Assembly (NCBI GenBank): GCA_035948135.1
Contig: DASZJL010000006.1
Location: forward strand, 1-24,101
Direction of reading: 5' to 3'
Length of the DNA: 24,101 nt
Source: CADDZP01 sp035948135
Lineage (GTDB): Bacteria; Actinomycetota; Acidimicrobiia; Acidimicrobiales; AC-14
A program made the translations under genes and the position numbers. The notes below the pieces were generated by a model, which worked only from the letters and a program-made list of their open reading frames with translations, was not told the DNA's origin and searched no databases. Shown piece by piece: positions 1 through 6,917 of the stretch; within the stretch, counting starts at the first letter, position 1; each line of letters begins with the position of its first letter.

Positions 1-709
1 CCCGGTTCAGCTCACCGAGCAGGTTCTCGCGCGGCACGACGACGTCGCTGAAGAACACCTCGTTGAAGTCGGCGTACTCGGGATCGGTCAGCTCGGGCAG
101 CGGTCGGCAGGTGATGCCCGGCGTGCGCATGTCGATCACCAAGGCGCTGATGCCCTTGTGTTTTGGGACGTCGGGATCGGTGCGGACGAAGCACAGGCAC
201 CAGTCGGCGTCGTGCGCGCCAGACGTCCAGACCTTCTGGCCGTTGACGACGAAGTTGTCGCCGTCGAGCACCGCTCTCGTCGACAGCCCGGCCAGGTCGC
301 TGCCGGCGCCGGGCTCGCTCATGCCCAGGCACCACGTGATGTCGGCCCGCAGCGTCGGGAGCACCCAGCGCTCCTTCTGCTCGTCGGTGCCGTAGTCGAC
401 GATCGAGGCGGCACAGATCGACAAGCCCTGCGGGTTGAGCGAACGGGGCACGTCGCGCTTGGCCAGCTCCTCGAAGTAGATCATCTGCTGCACGGGCGTG
501 GCGTTCCGGCCGCCGAGCTCGGGCGGCCAGCCCGGCACCAGCCAGCCCGCCTCGTAGAGCGTGCGCTGCCAGTCCCGGGCCCAGTCGGGCAGGTGGGCGC
601 TGGAGCGCTTCGGCTCGCGCATCTTGTCGGCCGGCGGCAGGTTGGCGTCCAGCCAGTCGTCGAGCTCGCGCCGGAAGGCCTCGGCGTCGTCGTCCCACTG
701 CAACCGCAT
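1..709 (-). CDS. Acyl-CoA dehydrogenase, FadE type (3' end beyond window)
   Basis: Flavin-dependent alpha,beta-desaturation of an acyl-CoA thioester in the cytoplasm. I read the minus strand from ATG at 709 (MRLQWDDDAEAF). The frame stays open to base 1, so about 236 N-terminal residues are visible and the C-terminal helical domain is missing. Seen: an N-terminal helical region, then the FAD/substrate beta-domain block WCLGMSEPGAGSDLAGLST, then VVNGQKVWTSGAHDADWC and the FNEVFFSDVVVPRENLLG strand, all hallmarks of the family. It resembles the catalytic halves of mycobacterial ChsE-type dehydrogenases and the C-terminal half of the fused enzyme at 12549-14654. It is divergent from a second dehydrogenase at 749, with only 39 bp between starts, so the two may form an alpha2beta2 enzyme (inference). 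A TGAC-N6-GTCA palindrome lies between them. A longer open frame on the same strand is Arg-rich and is a shadow of this gene. Confidence 0.9.
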   Translation of the reverse strand, partial: MRLQWDDDAEAFRRELDDWLDANLPPADKMREPKRSSAHLPDWARDWQRTLYEAGWLVPGWPPELGGRNATPVQQMIYFEELAKRDVPRSLNPQGLSICAASIVDYGTDEQKERWVLPTLRADITWCLGMSEPGAGSDLAGLSTRAVLDGDNFVVNGQKVWTSGAHDADWCLCFVRTDPDVPKHKGISALVIDMRTPGITCRPLPELTDPEYADFNEVFFSDVVVPRENLLGELNR

Positions 710-731
710 ACGGCTCACGATATGTTCACCC

Positions 732-745
732 TGACACGGGCGTCA
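732..745. promoter_or_regulatory. Shared palindromic operator, copy 1
   Basis: TGACACGGGCGTCA, arms TGAC and GTCA separated by 6 bp, preceded by ACCC. It lies between two divergent acyl-CoA dehydrogenase genes and ends 3 bp before the ATG at 749. The AT-rich hexamer TATGTT just upstream (721-726) could be a -10 for the rightward gene, in which case the palindrome would cover the transcription start. The same motif recurs at 7732, 10312, 14675 and 21373. Confidence 0.75.
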
Positions 746-748
746 CAT

Positions 749-1840
749 ATGGACTTCGAATTCTCCGAGGAGCAAGAGGCACTGCGGGCGACCGTTCGCC
801 GCTTCCTCGCCGAGCAGGCGCCGATCCAGCCGTACGTCCGCGACCTGTACGGAGATCGACGCGGCACCACCGACGCCGTATGGAAGGGCCTCGCCGACCT
901 TGGCGTCACCGGTCTCCTCGTGCCCTCCGAGCACGGCGGGGCGAGCATGGGGATGGTCGACATGGGCGTCGTCCTCGAGGAGCTCGGCCGCGCCGTCCAC
1001 CCCGGGCCGTTCCTGTCCTCGGCGGTCGCCGGCGCTTCGGCGCTCGTGGCGGTAGGCGGCGGCCACGACCTGCTGCCGTCGATCGCCGACGGTTCGTTGG
1101 TGACGACGGTGGCCCTGACCGAAGGTGACGGCCGCTCCTGGACGCAGGTCGACACCCGATGCAGCGCGGGCGCCCTGACCGGCACCAAGACCTTCGTCCC
1201 CGACGCCATCGCGGCGGACGTCCTCATCGTCACGGCCCTTGACGAGGACGGCCTGCTGGCGCTGTTCGTGGTCGAGGCCGGCGCACCCGGGCTCAACGTC
1301 GAGCCTTCGCCTTCGGTCGACGGCACCCGCCCGCAGGGGAACGTCATCCTCGACGGCACACCGGCGAGGAGGCTGGGAGACGGCGACGCCACCGCGGCAG
1401 TTGGCACCGTGGTCGACCGCGTGCGCGTCGCCCTCGTGACCGATGGCGTGGGGGCTGCCCAGGCCGCGCTCGACTTGGCCGTCGCCTACGCCAAGGAGCG
1501 CGTGCAGTTCGACCGTCCGATCGGGTCGTTCCAGGCCGTGCAGCACCTGTGCTCGGACATGCTGCAAGCCCTCGAGCTGGGCCGGGCCGGCGCCTACTAC
1601 GCCCTCTGGGCGTGCGACGCCGCCGATTCCGAGGAGCGCCATCGCGCCGCAGTGATGGCCAAGGCCTTCGCGGCCGACGCCTTCCCTCGCATCGGCGCGT
1701 CAGCCATCCAGGTCTTTGGCGGGGTCGGGTTCACCTGGGAGCACGACGTCCACCTCTTCTACAAGCGGCTGCTGACGCTGCAGCAGGCCTACGGCGACGC
1801 CAGCGACGCGCTGGAGGAGCTGGCCGGCGTCGTCCTTTGA
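749..1840 (+). CDS. Acyl-CoA dehydrogenase, small FadE-type subunit
   Basis: A 363-residue acyl-CoA dehydrogenase-fold protein. Seen: the N-terminal motif MDFEFSEEQEALRATVRRFL, then GLLVPSEHGGASMGMVD, the C-terminal helical signature YAKERVQFDRPIGSFQAVQH, and FGGVGFTWEHDVHLFYKR near the end. It is shorter than classic FadEs (about 380-400 aa) and has a degenerate middle domain without a clear SEPxAGSD block. Where isovaleryl-CoA-dehydrogenase-like enzymes carry the catalytic Glu (ERL), this reads DRVRVAL, so it may be the non-catalytic or FAD-sharing partner of the divergent gene, as in mycobacterial ChsE alpha2beta2 pairs (inference). I chose ATG 749 over in-frame ATG 722 because the first residues fit the family and the earlier start would place the operator inside the coding region. 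Its last 52 bp overlap the convergent epimerase gene. Confidence 0.88.
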   Translation: MDFEFSEEQEALRATVRRFLAEQAPIQPYVRDLYGDRRGTTDAVWKGLADLGVTGLLVPSEHGGASMGMVDMGVVLEELGRAVHPGPFLSSAVAGASALVAVGGGHDLLPSIADGSLVTTVALTEGDGRSWTQVDTRCSAGALTGTKTFVPDAIAADVLIVTALDEDGLLALFVVEAGAPGLNVEPSPSVDGTRPQGNVILDGTPARRLGDGDATAAVGTVVDRVRVALVTDGVGAAQAALDLAVAYAKERVQFDRPIGSFQAVQHLCSDMLQALELGRAGAYYALWACDAADSEERHRAAVMAKAFAADAFPRIGASAIQVFGGVGFTWEHDVHLFYKRLLTLQQAYGDASDALEELAGVVL

Positions 1841-3147
1841 GCGGCGACGATCACCACGATCGGGATGACGACGGTGAGCGCCAGCGAGAACACGTTCGCC
1901 ACCTTGTCGGCGGTGTCGAACACCTGCAGGTTGAACAGGTGGTACAGGAAGTGCGGCACCGCGAACAGCAGGTAGGCGCCGGCGGCCGTGGTCACCAGGA
2001 GGCGGGTCCCCACCACGAGGGCGACGACGAGGAGCAGGCCCAGCGCAAGGTTGAGCCCGCCGAAGTCGCGCACCAGGTGCTCGTTGAAGGGCCCGTCGGC
2101 CGCGACCCAGTGGCGTCCGCCGCCGGGGAAGCTGGTGAAGAACGACTGCGGGGCCAGGGTGGCCCAGACACCGAGCTCGAGCGTGGTGAGCGCCAGGATC
2201 AGCAGACCGAGCCTCGCCAGCAGGCCCACCCTCGGCGCGGGATCGCCGCCCATCTGGGCCACGACTGCGGGCCAGCCTTCGTTCGCAGTGGGATAGCGAG
2301 GCTCCCAGCCCGTGGCCTCTTTGAACTGCTTGTTCGAGACACGCTCTGAGCGCGCGATGTAGCTGATCGGACCGCTCTTGGTCAGCGCCGCGGGGGCGGC
2401 GACGAGGCGGTTCACCCCCACGGCGCGCGCCAGCGCGTCCATCTGCTCTCGGCGCGTTGTGGTCTCGTCGGTGACGTTGTACACACCGGCCGGGGCCTTC
2501 AGCGCCGCGACGACGGCCGTGCCCGTGTCGTCCAGGTGGATCATCGGCATGTAGCCGTCCTTCGAGCCGCCCATCGGCGCCAGGTGGTTGCGGGCCATGC
2601 GCACGAAGTCCTGCGAGTTCTTCGCGTCGGCCCCGTAGAACCCCCCGAAGCGCAGCACGACGCCGACGCCGCCCTCCTCGGTCACGCGCTTGGCCTGCGC
2701 CTCGGCGTCGAGCATCGAGCGGCCGATCTTGGGCACATCGAGGGGCGTGTTCTCGTCGATCCGGGTGTCACCGTGATCGCCGTACATGAAGCAGATCGAC
2801 TCCTGGATGTAGCGCGTGGCTCCCGCAGCCAATGCGGCGTCGACCAGGTTGCGTGACGCCTCGCGGCGGATGCGGTTGTTCTCGTCCCACGCCCCGGGCA
2901 TCACCATCTTCGACATCGGCGGGATGTGCGTCGCCAGGTTGCAGACCACGTCGTGGCCCGCGACGGCGTCTTTCACCGCGGTCGCGTCGAAGAGGTCGAC
3001 GTTGACCGGCGTGGCGCCGACTGAGCGCACCCACGCCGCCTTGTCCTCGGTCCGGGCGCAGGCCGTGACCTGGTGACCGGCGGCGACCAGTGCCGGCACC
3101 GCCCGCTTGCCCAACACGCCGGTGGCACCGGCGACGAACACCTTCAC
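1789..3147 (-). CDS. SDR/NAD-dependent epimerase fused to a four-helix membrane domain
   Basis: 452 residues. Residues 1-300 are an extended/atypical SDR: Rossmann motif GATGVLG (7-13), a strand ending NLATHIPP (70-77), ESICFMYGDHGD (116-127), and an NmrA/epimerase-like C-terminal part (YNVTDE, EATGWEPRYPT). The canonical YxxxK pair is not evident where it would be expected (SMLDAEAQAKR), so catalysis is doubtful and NAD(P) sensing is possible. Residues about 308-438 form four hydrophobic segments (308-330, 363-380, 384-404, 416-436), a second domain that places the protein in the membrane. The start is GTG 3147: AGGAGG lies 7 nt upstream, and the GTG overlaps the stop of the Rrf2 gene (GTGA), so the two are co-translated. 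Streptomyces RsrR also lies beside an NmrA-like gene. The 3' end overlaps the convergent dehydrogenase by 52 bp. Confidence 0.85.
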   Translation of the reverse strand: MKVFVAGATGVLGKRAVPALVAAGHQVTACARTEDKAAWVRSVGATPVNVDLFDATAVKDAVAGHDVVCNLATHIPPMSKMVMPGAWDENNRIRREASRNLVDAALAAGATRYIQESICFMYGDHGDTRIDENTPLDVPKIGRSMLDAEAQAKRVTEEGGVGVVLRFGGFYGADAKNSQDFVRMARNHLAPMGGSKDGYMPMIHLDDTGTAVVAALKAPAGVYNVTDETTTRREQMDALARAVGVNRLVAAPAALTKSGPISYIARSERVSNKQFKEATGWEPRYPTANEGWPAVVAQMGGDPAPRVGLLARLGLLILALTTLELGVWATLAPQSFFTSFPGGGRHWVAADGPFNEHLVRDFGGLNLALGLLLVVALVVGTRLLVTTAAGAYLLFAVPHFLYHLFNLQVFDTADKVANVFSLALTVVIPIVVIVAAQRTTPASSSSASLASP

Positions 3148-3632
3148 GAAAGAACCTCCTGGAGAAAGGCGGCCCCCTTGACGACCGCCTCGGTGGGCAC
3201 GCTCGTCGCCAGCTTCTGGAGCAGGTCGGCGACCGTCGTGCGTCGCAGTTCGGCGCGCCACGCCTCGTCGGCGCGGTACATGGCCTCGGCGATGGCACAC
3301 ACTGGTGAATAGAGGCGCGGAGACACCTTGGCGGGTCCCCGCTTTCTGATTTCGGTGCAGCGGAAGCTGGACTCCCGCCCTTCGACGGCGTCGACCACGT
3401 CCAGCAAGGTCACGTCCGCCGGCAGGCGACCCAGGCGGTAGCCGCCGTTGCGCCCTGGCACCGATTCGACGATGCCGGCACGCGAGAGCGACTGGAGGGC
3501 CTTGGCCAGGTAGGCCGCAGGCACGCCATGGAACTCGGCCAGCTTGGACGCGGGCAGCGCCGCCCCGTCGGGAAGGAGGGCGAGCACCGTCGTGCAGTGA
3601 AGCGCCCACTCGACCGGCTCGCCCAACTTCAT
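3144..3632 (-). CDS. Rrf2-family regulator, RsrR-like [2Fe-2S] redox sensor
   Basis: 162-residue winged-helix repressor. Seen: VEWALHC (7-13), recognition-helix region VPAAYLAKALQSLSRAGIV (37-55), wing GRNGGYRLGR (60-69), TLLDVVDAVEG (75-85), FRCTEIRKRGP (90-100) and VCAIAEAM (111-118). Family knowledge, from memory: Streptomyces venezuelae RsrR binds a [2Fe-2S] cluster through Glu8, His12, Cys90 and Cys110. Here Glu8 and His12 are at identical positions, with Cys92 and Cys112 matching the two cysteines. So this is probably a redox-sensing repressor rather than an IscR- or NsrR-type protein (those use three Cys). ATG 3632 is preceded 6 nt away by a -10 (TAAGAT), so the message is probably leaderless. 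Two ATCCGGAT palindromes in the promoter suggest autoregulation of this gene and the co-translated epimerase. Confidence 0.9.
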   Translation of the reverse strand: MKLGEPVEWALHCTTVLALLPDGAALPASKLAEFHGVPAAYLAKALQSLSRAGIVESVPGRNGGYRLGRLPADVTLLDVVDAVEGRESSFRCTEIRKRGPAKVSPRLYSPVCAIAEAMYRADEAWRAELRRTTVADLLQKLATSVPTEAVVKGAAFLQEVLS

Positions 3633-3659
3633 ATCCGGATCTTATTTATCCGGATATGA
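3629..3659. repeat. 12-bp inverted repeat / probable Rrf2 operator
   Basis: TCATATCCGGAT (3629-3640) and ATCCGGATATGA (3648-3659) are perfect inverted arms with a 7-bp spacer. Each arm also contains the self-palindrome ATCCGGAT, extended to TATCCGGATA in the right arm, giving two dimer-sized sites. The right site lies in the -35/-10 spacer of the leftward promoter. The left site lies between the -10 and the ATG and includes the start codon. This is the layout of a repressor site; assignment to the adjacent RsrR-like protein is inference. Confidence 0.8.
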
Positions 3660-3667
3660 GGAGTCAA
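3639..3667 (-). promoter_or_regulatory. Promoter of the Rrf2-epimerase unit
   Basis: On the minus strand TTGACT (3667-3662), a 17-bp spacer and TAAGAT (3644-3639) form a near-consensus housekeeping promoter. The expected start of transcription coincides with ATG 3632, implying a leaderless mRNA. The -35 begins 2 bp after the stop codon of the upstream small gene. Confidence 0.75.
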
Positions 3668-3668
3668 T

Positions 3669-3893
3669 TTACAAGACTGAACCCATCCGCCCTGAGTTGG
3701 TGGCCCGGGCCTTGGCGACCTCCTGTCGCTTGGACTCGCCCTTGCGCGGCTTCTTGTCGCTCTTGGCCGGCCTCGGGGTGTCAGTCGAGGTGCTACTTGT
3801 CGACTTCGACTGGCCCCGCTTGGGCTCGATGACCTTCTTGTAGGCGACCAGGCCCACGAGCAGGAGGAGGGCGGGGACGAGCACAAGGTTCAC
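3669..3893 (-). CDS. Small single-pass membrane protein with basic tail
   Basis: About 74 residues, not assigned to a family. Seen: an N-terminal hydrophobic segment (NLVLVPALLLLVGLVAY) followed by KKVIEPKRG and a lysine/serine/threonine-rich hydrophilic tail ending GRMGSVL. The topology suggests a membrane anchor with a positively charged tail, probably cytoplasmic. Two GTG starts are possible. GTG 3893 is almost fused to the GGAAGG sequence, whereas GTG 3884 lies about 9 nt behind it and would give 71 residues. It is divergent from the CPBP protease gene and precedes the Rrf2 gene on the same strand, separated by that gene's own promoter. Small size and a simple sequence keep confidence moderate. 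Confidence 0.6.
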   Translation of the reverse strand: MNLVLVPALLLLVGLVAYKKVIEPKRGQSKSTSSTSTDTPRPAKSDKKPRKGESKRQEVAKARATNSGRMGSVL

Positions 3894-3967
3894 CCTTCCG
3901 GAATCGGCCTCCCGGGACTTGCTCTTGAGGTTTCAGGTTGTCCTCAGCCATTCCGACACTGTCCGGG

Positions 3968-5296
3968 ATGGACGCGTGCCCCAACTGCGGCTGCCGCCTG
4001 GCGGGTGACCCGTCCTGGTGCCCGCGCTGCCTGAGCCGGTTCGACCGAGCCGACCGGACGGCGGCGGCCCGGGAGTTCGCAGCCATATGGGGAGCGGTGC
4101 AGGCCGCGCCAGCCGCACTTGCCGAGTCGGTCAGCCCCCCGCCGTCGATCTACACGTCGTACACGCCGCCGGCGCCGCCGGCGCCGAACCCGGCGGCCCC
4201 TGCCGAGTCGGTCGTGGCGCCGGGCAAGAGCCGCATCCCCCGCACGGTCGTGACGGCAATCCTGTTCGGGGTCGTCCTGCAGGTCGTCGACTATGGGCTT
4301 ACACGCGGCCTGCACTTACAGGCCCCCACCGCCGTCGCCCTGGGACTGGGGCTGACGCTCGCGTTCTACCTCGTCGTCCTGTCGATGGTGCAGGGTCGCC
4401 TGTTCGAGGGAAAGGTACGGCCGGTTTGGCACGTCGGAGCGCCGGAGATCGGGGTCGTCGTCGGCGTTGGGGTGGGCGCGGCGATTGCTCTCCTGGTCGT
4501 CGCCATGAACAGCGCCCTGGCCGGCCACCTCACGTCGGACGCCACGGCGATGACGGTCTTCGCCCAGGGCGGCTTGGTGCGCGTCGCCATGCTGGTGCTC
4601 GTCACTGTGGTCTGCGCGCCGTTCATCGAGGAGCTGCTCTTCCGCGGCCTCCTCGCCGAATCGCTCCGGGGCCGGGGCCGGGGTGGCGCCATTTGGCTGA
4701 GCGCGCTGGCCTTCGCCCTCTGGCACCTCCGGCCCGAGCTCCTTCGCTACTACCTCTTGATGGGCGCCCTGCTCGGCCTGCTGTATTGGAAGCGCGGGCT
4801 CGTGTGCTCGATGTCGGCCCACGCCACCTTCAACGGCCTTCTCACTATCGTCGCCGCTCTCTCGGTCTCGAGTGCGCCCCACACGATCACCGGCGCCGGC
4901 GTCTCACTCTCCGCGCCCCGAAGCTGGCAATCGGTCACGGCGTCGAACACGCCGACGAGTGACACGGATATGGAGTTGCGCAACCCCTCCGGCGCGCAGC
5001 TGTTCGTGCACCGCCTGTCGACGCCGGCGGCTGTCGACCCCACCGCCCTCACCAGTCGAAGGAACTCGTCGCCCCAGCTTGGCCCAGGCGTCACGGTCAA
5101 GAGCGGCACCGTGCACGCAGTGCAGTACCCGGCCGGGGCGGGCGCCGCGGCCGACGTCGACGACAACGGCCACGACGCCGAGGCTGTCGTCATCAGCGGT
5201 CCCCAGGGCGCGGTCATCCTCGAGCTGGCGACCGGCGGCAACGCCAACGCCCGGCCCCAGTTCGAGTCGATGCTGCAGTCCCTGCGGTTCTCCTAG
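3968..5296 (+). CDS. Zinc-ribbon CPBP-family intramembrane protease (Rce1-like)
   Basis: 442 residues. The N-terminus has a zinc-ribbon CxxC pair (Cys4/Cys7 and Cys18/Cys21), followed by a Pro/Ala-rich linker to about residue 85. Then comes a multi-pass CPBP core with motif 1 EELLFRG (Glu221, Glu222, Arg226), motif 2 FALWHL (His253) and motif 3 HATFN (His285, Asn289), the metal/catalytic positions of Rce1-type glutamic proteases. Residues after about 310 form a soluble Ser/Thr/Gly-rich C-terminal domain, likely outside the membrane. CPBP proteins are known in prenyl-protein processing and in bacteriocin or stress functions; the substrate here is unknown. I start at ATG 3968 because it puts the zinc ribbon at the N-terminus; TTG 3938 is an in-frame alternative. 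It converges on the thiolase-like gene with a 5-bp gap. Confidence 0.88.
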   Translation: MDACPNCGCRLAGDPSWCPRCLSRFDRADRTAAAREFAAIWGAVQAAPAALAESVSPPPSIYTSYTPPAPPAPNPAAPAESVVAPGKSRIPRTVVTAILFGVVLQVVDYGLTRGLHLQAPTAVALGLGLTLAFYLVVLSMVQGRLFEGKVRPVWHVGAPEIGVVVGVGVGAAIALLVVAMNSALAGHLTSDATAMTVFAQGGLVRVAMLVLVTVVCAPFIEELLFRGLLAESLRGRGRGGAIWLSALAFALWHLRPELLRYYLLMGALLGLLYWKRGLVCSMSAHATFNGLLTIVAALSVSSAPHTITGAGVSLSAPRSWQSVTASNTPTSDTDMELRNPSGAQLFVHRLSTPAAVDPTALTSRRNSSPQLGPGVTVKSGTVHAVQYPAGAGAAADVDDNGHDAEAVVISGPQGAVILELATGGNANARPQFESMLQSLRFS

Positions 5297-5301
5297 GACT
5301 G

Positions 5302-6504
5302 CTAGCGACGAGTCAGCAGGAGGCAGCCGCCGAGCGGGCCGCCGCCGGCTGCCGCGACCCCGACTTCGGGGTTGCCGGCGACCTGCCGCTCGCCCCCTTG
5401 GCCGCGCAGCTGGACGCAGGCCTCGTGGAGGAAGCCGTAGCCGTGGAGGCGGCCGGCTGAGAGCTGGCCGCCGTGGGTGTTGACGGGGATCTCGCCGTCG
5501 CGGGCGATGCGCCGGCCGCCTTCGATGAAGGGGCCGCCCTCACCCTTCTTGCAGAAGCCCAAGGCCTCCAACCACGCCAACGTGATGAAGCTGAAGCCGT
5601 CGTAGAGCTCGGCCACGTCGACGTCGGCCGGTGTGAGATCGGTGCGCTGCCACATCATCGCGGCCGCGTCGCGCAGCGCCATCGTCGTCATGTCGTCCCA
5701 CTGGTCCCATGACGGGCGGCCATGGATGGCAGTGCCGATCGCCTCGACGTGCACCGGCGGCTGCGGGAAGTCATTCGCGGCGTCGGCCCGACTGACGACG
5801 AACGCGGTGCTGCCGTCCGCCGGCGCGTCGCAGTCGTACAGGCAGAACGGTGTGGTGATCATGCGGACGTTCATGTAGTCGTCCATCGTCATCGGGTCGC
5901 GATAGATCGCCTTGGGGTTGAGCGCCGCGTTCTTCCTGGCGTTCAACGCGATCTGCGCCAGCTGCTCGCGGGTGGTGCCGTACTCGTGGAAGTGGCGCTG
6001 GGCGCACATGCCGATCCAGTTGGCCGCCGAGGGCGCCCCGAACGGGAGCGACCACTGCATGAACCCGCCGGCCCGGAAGGACCCGCCTCCGCCGCCGCCC
6101 ATCGTGACGCTGGCGCGGCCCTTGTCCCCCTGCGCGGACGCCTCCCAGACCGTGCGGAAGCAGAGCACGTGGTTGGCGTAGCCCGCGTCGATCGCCGCGC
6201 AGGCCGTGATCACCGACCCGAGCTGGCCCGGGTTCTCGAGGCCGCCGTTGTACCAATCGAGGTTGAGTCGCAGCGCGTCCTGCAACTCGACGACGCCGGC
6301 GCCCGAGAAACCCGGCGGTGTGTCCATGTTGCCGGGGTAGGTCGCGAGGCCGTCGATGTCGTCACGTGTCAGCCCGGCGTCATCGATGGCGGCCAGCGCG
6401 GCGTCGACGGTGAGGTCGAGGGGATGCCGGTAGAGCCGGCGGCCGATATCGGATTGGCCGATCCCCGAGATGACCGCGGCGCGCTCGCCCCGTGCGTTGG
6501 TCAT
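5302..6504 (-). CDS. Thiolase-fold protein, Ltp2/SCP-x-like (probable retro-aldolase)
   Basis: 400 residues with the thiolase layout of the SCP-x/lipid-transfer group: AAVISGIGQSDIGRR at the start, LTVDAALAAIDDAGL, FVVSRADAA in the middle, VAELYDGFSFITLAWLEALG (Tyr301) and NTHGGQLSAGRLHGYGF (His344). The region where true thiolases carry the nucleophilic Cys reads LENPGQLGSVITA (89-101), without a Cys at the usual place. The GHP motif is replaced by GRLHG. Family knowledge: Ltp2 of steroid side-chain degradation lacks the thiolase Cys and acts as an aldolase together with the DUF35 domain of ChsH2. Here the DUF35 gene lies directly upstream with a 4-bp ATGA overlap, and a MaoC hydratase begins the operon, so a ChsH1-ChsH2-Ltp2-like hydratase/aldolase complex is likely. 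The substrate is unknown. Confidence 0.85.
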   Translation of the reverse strand: MTNARGERAAVISGIGQSDIGRRLYRHPLDLTVDAALAAIDDAGLTRDDIDGLATYPGNMDTPPGFSGAGVVELQDALRLNLDWYNGGLENPGQLGSVITACAAIDAGYANHVLCFRTVWEASAQGDKGRASVTMGGGGGGSFRAGGFMQWSLPFGAPSAANWIGMCAQRHFHEYGTTREQLAQIALNARKNAALNPKAIYRDPMTMDDYMNVRMITTPFCLYDCDAPADGSTAFVVSRADAANDFPQPPVHVEAIGTAIHGRPSWDQWDDMTTMALRDAAAMMWQRTDLTPADVDVAELYDGFSFITLAWLEALGFCKKGEGGPFIEGGRRIARDGEIPVNTHGGQLSAGRLHGYGFLHEACVQLRGQGGERQVAGNPEVGVAAAGGGPLGGCLLLTRR

Positions 6505-6914
6505 GCGCGGGGCCTGAACAGGGGCAGCCACACGTCGTCGTGCTCGTCGAAGGTCACCTCGACCGGCATGCCGACGTAGACGTCGTCGGGCGCGCACCCG
6601 ACGATGTTGGTCATCAGGCGCACGTCGGGCTGCTCCTCGATCTCGACGATGGCGATCACGTAGGGCGGGTCGTAGCCCGGGATCCAGGGCTGGTGGTTGA
6701 CGGTGAAGGTGTGCACCGTGGCCCGGCCGCTGACCGCCTCGGGCGCCAGGTCCTTGGAAAGGTCGATCGGGCAGATCGGCGAGGGGGGGTGCACGTAGTA
6801 GCCGCAGGTTTGGCAGCGCAGGAAGCGCAGCTCGCCGACCTTGCCGCCCGTCCAGAAGAACTCGTTGGTGTCATCGACCCGCGGCAGCAGGCGGAAGGGC
6901 TTTTCGGCGGCCAC
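6501..6914 (-). CDS. DUF35 Zn-ribbon/OB-fold protein, partner of the thiolase-like protein
   Basis: 137 residues. The N-terminal helix FRLLPRVDDTNEFFWTGG leads to a rubredoxin-like ribbon with Cys34, Cys37 and Cys48 (CQTC then PPSPICP). An OB-fold beta-barrel follows (GRATVHTFTVNH, YVIAIVEIEE, VGMPVEVTFDEH). The usual fourth ligand of CPxC is absent (Cys48-Pro-Ile-Asp), so zinc binding may be altered. Such proteins bind thiolase-fold enzymes and acyl-CoA, as in archaeal HMG-CoA synthase complexes and in ChsH2/Ltp2. The start is GTG 6914, 3 nt after the stop of the CMD-like gene. The end overlaps the thiolase start (ATGA), implying stoichiometric production of the complex. Confidence 0.87.
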   Translation of the reverse strand: MAAEKPFRLLPRVDDTNEFFWTGGKVGELRFLRCQTCGYYVHPPSPICPIDLSKDLAPEAVSGRATVHTFTVNHQPWIPGYDPPYVIAIVEIEEQPDVRLMTNIVGCAPDDVYVGMPVEVTFDEHDDVWLPLFRPRA

Positions 6915-6917
6915 GAG

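Noticed and set aside
722..748. Earlier in-frame ATG (722) for the small dehydrogenase
   Set aside because: It would add nine residues atypical of the family and put the shared operator inside the coding region; ATG 749 fits the family start.
3925..3954. Possible promoter TTGAGG-18-CATTCC before the CPBP gene
   Set aside because: The -10 is poor and its distance to the ATG gives no further support; not strong enough to list as a feature.
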